From positions 1-44,588 of the forward strand of contig JANQPP010000043.1 of the NCBI GenBank assembly GCA_028289405.1: 44,588 nt of DNA. The letters are read 5' to 3'. The position numbers and the translations under genes are program-made. The notes under the pieces are model-generated. The model did not search any database. It was not told the origin of the DNA and saw nothing but the letters and a program-made list of their open reading frames with translations. This DNA comes from Pirellulales bacterium (GTDB lineage: Bacteria; Planctomycetota; Planctomycetia; Pirellulales; JANQPP01). Position 1 is the first letter of the stretch. Each line of letters begins with the position of its first letter. Shown one piece after another: positions 27,061 through 32,880 of this stretch.

Positions 27061-27369
27061 ATGGTCGTTCTCTTGGGACGAATTGAAACCTTGGACCACC
27101 TCCGTGATTATGTGCATGAACTCCTGGCCCGCCAAGAATGTTTAGAACGTTTCGCGTTTCCGCTGACCGAAAGGGTTTTGCGGCGAGGGGCCAGCGTGTG
27201 TGGCATGCTCTTCTGTTTGCATGGACCACGATCCGTCAAGCTGACGGCCGTTTGGGAAACGGACGGAAACCGGGTGCTGTTTTACGATTCCCAGGGCGAG
27301 CGGTTTCACCAAACCGAGTTGGAGACGCGGTTGACGTTCGCTGCGCTACCTGAACACGCCCTGAATTAG
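27061..27369 (+). CDS. Small protein of unknown function, 102 aa
   Basis: Not recognised. The ATG at 27061 follows GGAGG by 10 bases. The sequence (MVVLLGRIETLDHLRDYVHE to the end ALPEHALN) has a normal amino-acid mix: an amphipathic N-terminal helix, a Cys-containing middle (GASVCGMLFCLHGP) and alternating strands such as KLTAVWETDGNRVLFYDSQG. No signal peptide or membrane segment. It resembles small cytoplasmic alpha/beta proteins. Next to the 89-aa gene (244 bases downstream), which has a similar strand pattern ending in FYD-x-x-G, so the two may be distantly related: VLFYDSQGERF here and VQFYDIDGNML there. Confidence 0.7.
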   Translation: MVVLLGRIETLDHLRDYVHELLARQECLERFAFPLTERVLRRGASVCGMLFCLHGPRSVKLTAVWETDGNRVLFYDSQGERFHQTELETRLTFAALPEHALN

Positions 27370-27613
27370 CCCTCTTCTCCGAGCATCGCCGTCGAGGGAC
27401 TGGCGGGCCAGCGACGCGGTTCTCATACGGCACGAAACGAACGGTCCGGTGCGTGGGAAGTTACGCGATATGCCAACTGACCTAATCATGCCGCGCTAAG
27501 GTAGCCGATAGCAGATAATGGTGGGCGGACTCGTCTTGCTGCCGAGCTAGTTCCGCGATAACCTCTGGGGCTCACACGGCAGGATGCCGGACGAATAGGA
27601 CAGGAGGTTCTAT

Positions 27614-27883
27614 ATGACCGTGATGCCACGGACCAATGAGGTACGACGCCTGGTCGAGCGGAATTTTTGCGAGTTTCTTGGAGAAATCGTCCCCTGTGAC
27701 GAAATTTCCGAAACGATTCGCATTGAGGCCGGCAAGGTGATCGCCCGCACTTTTCGCACCGATGATCACATGGCGATGTGGTTCATCGAGATCGGCGTGG
27801 TGCAGTTTTACGATATCGATGGCAATATGTTGCGGACGGTCAATCTCCTCGAGGAGATGGATCCCGTGCGTGCCGCCGCCTAA
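27614..27883 (+). CDS. Small protein of unknown function, 89 aa
   Basis: Not recognised. The ATG at 27614 has ACAGGAGG ending 6 bases upstream, an excellent ribosome binding site. The product begins MTVMPRTNEVRRLVERNFCE and contains IEAGKVIARTFRTDDHMAMW and IEIGVVQFYDIDGNMLRTVN, an alternating beta pattern, with an acidic end. No export signal. It shares the local pattern VxFYDxxG with the 102-aa protein just upstream. A GGA-rich leader (GGACAGGAGG) makes it a possible CsrA target, by inference only. Confidence 0.7.
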   Translation: MTVMPRTNEVRRLVERNFCEFLGEIVPCDEISETIRIEAGKVIARTFRTDDHMAMWFIEIGVVQFYDIDGNMLRTVNLLEEMDPVRAAA

Positions 27884-28190
27884 GCCGGGTATTTGTGGAT
27901 GGTCCACGCTCTCGGCAAACTGTCGCGATCCATGGGATAGCGGTCGTGCCCACCTCACGTACCGTACCAAGGCCACCTCGCCCGGCAATAACACCGGCGA
28001 ACTACTTGCCGCACGGACGCGTAGCGTTCATTGTGCCGTAAATTTGGATCCGCACAGTGAACACGCCGCTGAGCTCAAACGAGACACTTTCTACCAGGCA
28101 ACTTGCCGCCTTCGAAGGTATCCGCACGCCACTTTGCGATGCGTGCACTGCTTCCGCCGAAGTCGCTTCCAACCGTAATTCCGACGGCAA
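27884..28190. other. Intergenic region between the 89-aa gene and csrA
   Basis: About 307 bases lying between convergent genes. Frames of 60-140 aa cross it on both strands but none has a start signal or protein-like sequence. No terminator hairpin with a T-run was recognised. Confidence 0.4.
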
Positions 28191-28379
28191 TTAAGCGTCT
28201 TCCGCCTCTAGGCCCGTACGCCCCGCGTGTAGGGAGGCAAGTTCCGAGCGGCGAATCGCCACATCCTGAGGCGCCTGGATTCCCAAACGCACCCGATCTC
28301 CTTGAACTTTCACCACGACGACTTCAATTCCCTGGCCAATCTCGATTGCCTGGTTCAACTTTCGGGACAGCACCAACAT
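28191..28379 (-). CDS. csrA: Carbon storage regulator CsrA
   Basis: A 62-aa RNA-binding dimer that controls translation by binding GGA motifs in mRNA leaders. MLVLSRKLNQAIEIGQGIEV is the canonical N-terminus, followed by VRLGIQAPQDVAIRRSEL, in which the basic residues of strand 5 (around Arg 43-44) contact RNA in the family. The Shine-Dalgarno GGAGG (minus, 28390-28386) is 6 bases before the ATG and is part of TCACGGAGGA, so autoregulation is possible. No fliW gene, the usual antagonist in Gram-positive relatives, is next to it; a 54-aa gene lies 175 bases upstream on the same strand. Confidence 0.95.
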   Translation of the reverse strand: MLVLSRKLNQAIEIGQGIEVVVVKVQGDRVRLGIQAPQDVAIRRSELASLHAGRTGLEAEDA

Positions 28380-28384
28380 CGCAT

Positions 28385-28394
28385 TCCTCCGTGA
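28385..28394 (-). promoter_or_regulatory. GGA-containing csrA leader motif
   Basis: TCACGGAGGA on the minus strand covers the csrA ribosome binding site and is identical to the sequence before the 102-aa gene. Its ACGGAGG core resembles a CsrA site, so it may be an autoregulatory element. Confidence 0.35.
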
Positions 28395-28453
28395 ACTGGT
28401 GATTTTGCACCTAACCCGATCTCCGACGTGGTGGATCAGGTTTCAATCTGCTT

Positions 28454-28490
28454 CCCCCTCCCAACAGGGGGCGCGTTTTCTTTGTTTTTG
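28454..28490 (+). terminator. GC hairpin followed by T-rich tail (plus-strand orientation)
   Basis: CCCCCT and AGGGGG form a 6-bp stem with a 6-base loop, followed on the plus strand by CGCG and a T-rich run. It lies between the 54-aa gene and csrA but points against them, so it would stop plus-strand transcripts reading across csrA. No plus-strand gene ends close by, so its role is unclear. Confidence 0.35.
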
Positions 28491-28554
28491 CCGTCTAGCG
28501 GATGCCAACGTTGCGGTGGCTCTTCTTTGCCAGACACGCTCCAACCGATTTGGG

Positions 28555-28719
28555 TTACCTCGCAACCCCTTCTTTAGGCTGCCGCCCCGGCTGCAAAACT
28601 TCCTGGTATTGTGCCAATACGGCGGGTAGCACTTGGCCAATTTGGCTGGGCCCATGATCTAAATTTACGGGCTTCGTCCGGACTTGGTTCTGGGCATACA
28701 AAGCGGTCAATTGCACCAT
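28555..28719 (-). CDS. Small protein of unknown function, 54 aa, upstream of csrA
   Basis: Not recognised. The frame is open further upstream to 28773, but the ATG at 28719 has AAAGGAG 6 bases upstream and follows a good promoter (28773-28800), so the start is well supported. The product begins MVQLTALYAQNQVRTKPVNL and continues with a Gln-rich helix (SQIGQVLPAVLAQYQEVL) and a basic tail (GRQPKEGVAR). No cysteines, signal peptide or membrane segment. Its ribosome binding site lies inside a predicted hairpin. csrA follows after 175 bases on the same strand, so the pair may be co-transcribed. Confidence 0.7.
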   Translation of the reverse strand: MVQLTALYAQNQVRTKPVNLDHGPSQIGQVLPAVLAQYQEVLQPGRQPKEGVAR

Positions 28720-28722
28720 CTT

Positions 28723-28742
28723 CCACTCCTTTAGGAATGTGG
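28723..28742 (-). promoter_or_regulatory. Hairpin hiding the ribosome binding site of the 54-aa gene
   Basis: On the minus strand CCAC, a 2-base bulge, and TCCT can pair with AGGAGTGG, leaving a 2-3 base loop, so the Shine-Dalgarno AGGAG is in the stem. The leader also holds further GGA triplets (GGGATGGATG upstream). This is the layout expected for control by an RNA-binding protein such as CsrA, though pairing this tight in the loop needs folding analysis. Confidence 0.4.
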
Positions 28743-28772
28743 GTGAAAAAACATCCATCCCGAACATGGACA

Positions 28773-28800
28773 TTTATATACTATACTGAACAAACGTCAA
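28773..28800 (-). promoter_or_regulatory. Sigma-70-type promoter of the 54-aa gene
   Basis: On the minus strand TTGACG (28800-28795) and TATAAA (28778-28773) are separated by 16 bases, in a locally AT-rich patch. Transcription would start near 28766, giving a leader of about 45 bases. Confidence 0.6.
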
Positions 28801-29083
28801 TGCTTGTTTCGTGGAAATTTTAGCTCGTGCTATCCGCTCTGGATCCAGCCTGCCGACGTACCGTTCTAGGCCCAATGGTGGACACCGAAACTGGAATCAT
28901 CCGTTCAAGCCTGCACGGAGCTGCTAAACGCGACGGCTCCTGAGAGCCATGATTTTTGTTGTCGTGCCTGATTCTGTCGTGGTAGGATCGTGCGCGCAAA
29001 ACTGCGGGTTGCGAGTTGGGATCACGCACTTGCATCCGTGCGGTACATGTATCAAGGCCCGAAAGTCGACGGGAGGTCATACC

Positions 29084-30007
29084 ATGACGAGGCGACGTGC
29101 GTTCACTTTGGTGGAATTGTTGGTGGTGATCGCCATCATCGGCGTGCTGGTCGCCTTGCTGTTACCGGCGGTGCAACAGGCACGCGAGGCGGCGCGTCGC
29201 ATGCACTGCGTGAACAACATGAAGCAGATCGGCCTGGCGATGCACCAATACCACGACGCGCACGCCCGCTTTCCCTACGCCGTCACTACCTGCTGCACGC
29301 CTCCGGGCGGAACGTGGGTCGTGCTACTTTTACCGCATCTGGAGCAGCAAAACCTTCACGACCAATTCGATCTGTCGCTTACCATGACCGATCCGGTTCA
29401 TACCGAGCCGATCCAGCAGGTGATTTCCACATTCATTTGTCCCACCGATGGCGGTCCGGGCAACGCTGTTCTGGATGGGCGGTTTCAGCACAACGCGCCC
29501 CGCATGTTGGGGCTCTGGTATCCCGTCTCGATGGGGCCGACGCAGCCGGACCAATGCCCCTTTTGCAGCGCGACCTGGTGCTGCCAGGGGAACAATTACG
29601 GCACGAATCCGCCCGGCAATTCGGTCGGCATGTTCGGGCGGCATGCGCTACCGGAGGTGCGGTTCGGCGATGTCACCGACGGGCTCTCGAATACCTTCAT
29701 GTCCGGGGAAACGCTGCCTCGCCATTGCATCTTCAACGGCGCCTATGCCACGAATTTCCCCGTTTATCCCACCACCATCCCGCTGAACACGATGGAAGAG
29801 GACATGGGCGAGAGCGGGCAATGGTTCCGCACCTGCGGCTTCAAGAGCTTGCATCCGGGCGGGGCGAATTTCCTGATGGGAGACGCCAGCGTGCATTTCG
29901 TCTCCGAGACGATGGACTATCGCCTGTATAACAATCTGGGTACCCGCGAAGGTGGCGAACCGGTCACCCTCACCTCCAGCGCCGGCGCACCCGGCGTGAA
30001 TGAATAG
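29084..30007 (+). CDS. DUF1559 pseudopilin-like exported protein
   Basis: A 307-aa protein of the planctomycete-specific expansion with a type IV pilin-like N-terminus: basic MTRRR, then AFTLVELLVVIAIIGVLVAL, the prepilin peptidase/methylation motif, followed by LLPAVQQAREAARRMHCVNN. Large families of these exist per genome and are thought to be surface or secretion-linked, with unknown function. The ATG at 29084 has GGGAGG 7 bases upstream. The residue before the cleavage site is Ala rather than the usual Gly. The C-terminal H-x9-DG signature is HPGGANFLMGDAS, with Ala in place of Gly. Several paired cysteines (CCT, CPFC, WCC) lie in the middle part. Confidence 0.93.
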   Translation: MTRRRAFTLVELLVVIAIIGVLVALLLPAVQQAREAARRMHCVNNMKQIGLAMHQYHDAHARFPYAVTTCCTPPGGTWVVLLLPHLEQQNLHDQFDLSLTMTDPVHTEPIQQVISTFICPTDGGPGNAVLDGRFQHNAPRMLGLWYPVSMGPTQPDQCPFCSATWCCQGNNYGTNPPGNSVGMFGRHALPEVRFGDVTDGLSNTFMSGETLPRHCIFNGAYATNFPVYPTTIPLNTMEEDMGESGQWFRTCGFKSLHPGGANFLMGDASVHFVSETMDYRLYNNLGTREGGEPVTLTSSAGAPGVNE

Positions 30008-30242
30008 GCGCACGCCCTTCTTTCGACTGTCGTGTCCTGGTGGTTTCGCATTCCGCAAGCTGTTGAATTCTGTGCCAAACGAACGAATTGACCGAAAACG
30101 CGATTGACGACCGAAACTTTTTATTGAAAATCGTCGTCAATTATCAAGGATTATGTCTTTTAGTTTTTAGGTTGACATGTCTGAATAATGCTTCGTTTGG
30201 ATCGCCTTATTCTCGGCTCGTGGTTTTCCATATTTTACACGC
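30008..30242. other. AT-rich stretch at the left edge of the low-GC island
   Basis: Composition drops sharply from about 30060 onward (runs such as TTTTTATTG and TTTTAGTTTTTAGG). A TTGACA at 30172-30177 is seen, but no matching -10 box at 16-18 bases. No gene was recognised. Confidence 0.45.
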
Positions 30243-31103
30243 GTGAAGTCGGTTTTGCAGATGTCTAATATCGTCGACCCAATTCAGATGTTTTGCCGTC
30301 ATATAATTGCTCTGGTCGGTTCGTACGTCGTTCCAAATGAACGAGACCGCTCACTATTTGTAACCGAAGGTGTCCCTCCTTCTGCTGAACGGATTCATTA
30401 TGTCTATATAGGTGTCCCAGTAGTATTGAATGGAAAGTGGTATGCCTTAACAGCCGGTCACTCGGTCATTTCATTTATGAAAGGAATTAGAAGTAATCAA
30501 ATAGTTTCTACGGGTGGATCCATATGTGATTTTTACGGTCCAATAAATTCAACCGATTTGGCGATTCCATTTGAAATCAAGGATTATTGCAAATACATGA
30601 TTGACGATCCAGGTCTCGGTCTGGATTACGCAATGCTTGAGCTCTCTGAGAACCACGCCCGATTGCTCGCCGCAAACAAAACAATCCCGTATGACACGTC
30701 CGGTAGCTGCCACGAGACCTCAGAATCTGAAAGGGAATACTGTTTAGTTCTAGGTTTTCCCAGCGAAGACACAGAGCTGGTTAGTTGTAAACCAGGACGC
30801 ATTAACCACATTTCCGTATGTCCGCACATTCTTCCGATCTTGCGATTGAAGAATGATGATGCTGTGTATCCTCGATTTGCCGGAAGAATCCATGGCATGG
30901 GCAATCTAAAGAGCTTAGTTGGTTTTAGCGGTGGCCCTATTTTCGGATTAGACGAAGATGACGAGGGAATGACGTATACAATCGAAGGAATACAAAGCAG
31001 GTGGGCTAGATCGAGGCTAATGACATATGGTACGAGGATGCCGGCGATATTAGATCACTTTGCAAAAACCCAAGAAAAAACCGAGGAAATACCTACAGGA
31101 TAG
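30243..31103 (+). CDS. Trypsin-like serine protease without signal peptide, in an AT-rich island
   Basis: A 286-aa protein starting with GTG at 30243 (an ATG at 30261 is the alternative). The chymotrypsin-fold triad is readable: H73 in ALTAGHSV, D128 in LGLDYAMLELS, S229 in VGFSGGPIFG. There is no signal peptide or membrane segment, no PDZ domain and no repeat, so it is unlike the exported HtrA/DegP type. Codon usage differs from all neighbours (frequent AGA, ATA, TTA and AAT), and the flanks are also AT-rich, which indicates recent acquisition. Similar stand-alone cytoplasmic trypsin-like proteases occur in bacterial conflict systems, but no partner gene is adjacent, so such a role is inference. 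Confidence 0.8.
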   Translation: MKSVLQMSNIVDPIQMFCRHIIALVGSYVVPNERDRSLFVTEGVPPSAERIHYVYIGVPVVLNGKWYALTAGHSVISFMKGIRSNQIVSTGGSICDFYGPINSTDLAIPFEIKDYCKYMIDDPGLGLDYAMLELSENHARLLAANKTIPYDTSGSCHETSESEREYCLVLGFPSEDTELVSCKPGRINHISVCPHILPILRLKNDDAVYPRFAGRIHGMGNLKSLVGFSGGPIFGLDEDDEGMTYTIEGIQSRWARSRLMTYGTRMPAILDHFAKTQEKTEEIPTG

Positions 31104-31317
31104 AATTCGATCGCTCAATCAAATTTGTTGGGATGGATTTGTGCTTGTTTTGGAAGATACGTATTCGTGTCGATTGTCGCCCCCAGATTTTCCTCGTTAG
31201 CGATTTTTCAAGGTCGCTCAAAACCAAATAGCCGATTGATTTTTTGCTACGTACGAATCACATACGCGTAAATCAAAATCGAAAATCTTCTGAGATTGCT
31301 GTGCTGTCCGCCGTAAA
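31104..31317. other. AT-rich right edge of the island
   Basis: 214 bases of low-GC sequence after the protease stop, ending at the 3' end of the DUF1501 gene. A weak dyad AATCT/AGATT lies near 31282-31296. No gene, no terminal repeat and no duplicated target site could be recognised. Confidence 0.4.
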
Positions 31318-32727
31318 TCACCCAAACAGCGACAAGATCGGCTTTCCTTGGCAGAAGCGGAGGGGCCGGCCGAAGGGATCTGCCAGTGTACGGTGCGGAT
31401 CGATGCCCAACGCGTGGTAGACCGTGGCCACGTAATCCTCTGGCGGCAGGGGATCCGCGGCAGGGTAAGCGGCCTGGGAGTCGCTCGCGCCATACACGGC
31501 GCCCCCACGAATGCCACCCCCGGCCAAGAGGGCACTATAGCAGAAGGGCCAATGCTCGCGGCCCGCGTTGTTGGCCGTGATCTGCGGACGGCGGCCGAAT
31601 TCGCCGATCCAGCAGACGAGCGTGTCTTCCAGCAGGCCGCGCTGGGAAAGGTCTTCCAACAGCGTGGCCAGCGCACGATCCGCTGGCGGGATCAAATCCT
31701 TTTTGAGGCGGTTGAAATTATTGCCGTGCGTATCCCAGAAATTGTGCCCGTCGTTGTGCCAGTTCACGGAAACCAAAGAGACTCCCCGTTCGACCAGCCG
31801 CCGTGCCAACAGCACGCACTGCCCATGAATATTGCGGCCATACGCCTCGCGGACCTTTTCGGGTTCCTGAGCCAGATCGAAGGCTTCCCGGGCCTTCTCG
31901 GAAGCGACCAGATCGAACGCTTGCCGCTGGTAATGCGTCATGCTGGTGATCGCCGGCTGATCGGAAATTTCCGCCCGCTGCCGGTCGATAGCGTAGAGCA
32001 ATTTTTGGCGAGCGTCGAGCCGCGCGTAGGAGAGGCCGTCCGGCAGGTTGAGCTCGGGAATGCTCCAATCGGGCTGGTTGGGATCTCCCTGTACGAGGAA
32101 GGGATCGTACCGTCGCCCCAGCCAGCCGCCATGTTGGCCTGGCGCTTTGCCGCCGGGCGCGGCCGGGTGATAGGCCAGCCAGGGGACCGTGACCGCCGTG
32201 GGAAGTTGCCCATTCGACTGGCGGAGCCGTGCCAGCACGGAACCCATGTGGGGCGTATCTTTCCCGCTGGGAGGATCCGCGTCACTCTTGACGACCGGTG
32301 CCAAATGGCCGGTAAGCGTGAGATGCCCGCTGGAGAGGTGGGCCGGATCATCGTGGGTCAGCGAACGCAGCACGGCCAGCTTGTCCGCGTGGTGCGCCAA
32401 GTGCCTGAAATGTTCGCAGAATTGGGTGCCCGGTACGTTCGTGGCCGCCGGTTGGAATTCTCCCCGCACTTCGGCGGGAGCGTCCGGCTTCAGGTCGAAG
32501 GTATCGAGCTGGCTCGGTCCCCCCCACATGAAAAAGAAGATGCAGCGTTTCGCCGAACCGAAACCGTTGCTCCGTCTCGCTGGCGTCTCCGCTTGGGCGT
32601 GGAGCAGCGTGGGCAAGCCGAATTGCAGCGTCCCCAAAGCACCCGCCTGCAAAAGTTGGCGGCGGGACACGCGGGCCAGACGGCGAAATTCCGGGCAGCC
32701 TTCCGAGGCCAAATGGCGGGCGGACAT
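31318..32727 (-). CDS. DUF1501 Tat-exported protein
   Basis: A 469-aa member of the DUF1501 (sulfatase-like fold) family characteristic of planctomycetes, whose function is not established. The ATG at 32727 has GAGG 8 bases upstream and starts MSARHLASEG; the longer frame adds 13 unlikely residues. The twin-arginine signal SRRQLLQAGALGTLQFG is at about 21-37. Family motifs: CIFFFMWGGPSQLDTFDLKP, SLTHDDPAHLSSGH, VSVNWHNDGHNFWDTHGNNF, CWIGEFGRRPQI and AGREHWPFCYSALLAGGGI. In other planctomycetes such genes usually follow a DUF1549/DUF1553 cytochrome gene; none is in this window. Confidence 0.92.
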   Translation of the reverse strand: MSARHLASEGCPEFRRLARVSRRQLLQAGALGTLQFGLPTLLHAQAETPARRSNGFGSAKRCIFFFMWGGPSQLDTFDLKPDAPAEVRGEFQPAATNVPGTQFCEHFRHLAHHADKLAVLRSLTHDDPAHLSSGHLTLTGHLAPVVKSDADPPSGKDTPHMGSVLARLRQSNGQLPTAVTVPWLAYHPAAPGGKAPGQHGGWLGRRYDPFLVQGDPNQPDWSIPELNLPDGLSYARLDARQKLLYAIDRQRAEISDQPAITSMTHYQRQAFDLVASEKAREAFDLAQEPEKVREAYGRNIHGQCVLLARRLVERGVSLVSVNWHNDGHNFWDTHGNNFNRLKKDLIPPADRALATLLEDLSQRGLLEDTLVCWIGEFGRRPQITANNAGREHWPFCYSALLAGGGIRGGAVYGASDSQAAYPAADPLPPEDYVATVYHALGIDPHRTLADPFGRPLRFCQGKPILSLFG

Positions 32728-32880
32728 GTGATGATCCTCGTGGGGCGAGAATGCGGCGGGAGCCAATGCTCAACCGCCGTCAGCGGCGATCGAGATTTCC
32801 ATTGGTGTGTTTAAGATAACATTTTCGGCCAGTGGAACCAAACCAGATTCGTCGTATCCCAGACTCCAAAGTAGACAACG

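Larger units (their letters stand above)
28720..29083. other. Divergent intergenic region: 54-aa gene promoter and DUF1559 leader
   Basis: 364 bases. The left part holds the minus-strand promoter and leader of the 54-aa gene. The right part is crossed by an in-frame extension of the DUF1559 frame (from 28949), which is not protein-like and lacks a ribosome binding site; GGGAGG at 29071-29076 marks the true DUF1559 start. Confidence 0.5.

Noticed and set aside
26533..27135. 200-aa minus-strand frame
   Set aside because: Arg/Ser-rich, no ribosome binding site, overlaps the better-supported 102-aa gene.
29045..29065. Sigma-54 promoter for the DUF1559 gene (TTGGGATCACGCACTTGCAT lies a little upstream)
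   Set aside because: The GG and GC are 11 bases apart rather than 10.
30172..30200. Sigma-70 promoter of the protease gene starting at TTGACA
   Set aside because: The hexamer at 17 bases distance reads GTTTGG and no alternative -10 fits.
31348..32814. 488-aa plus-strand frame
   Set aside because: Antisense to the DUF1501 gene, which has a Tat signal and family motifs; the plus-strand translation is not protein-like.
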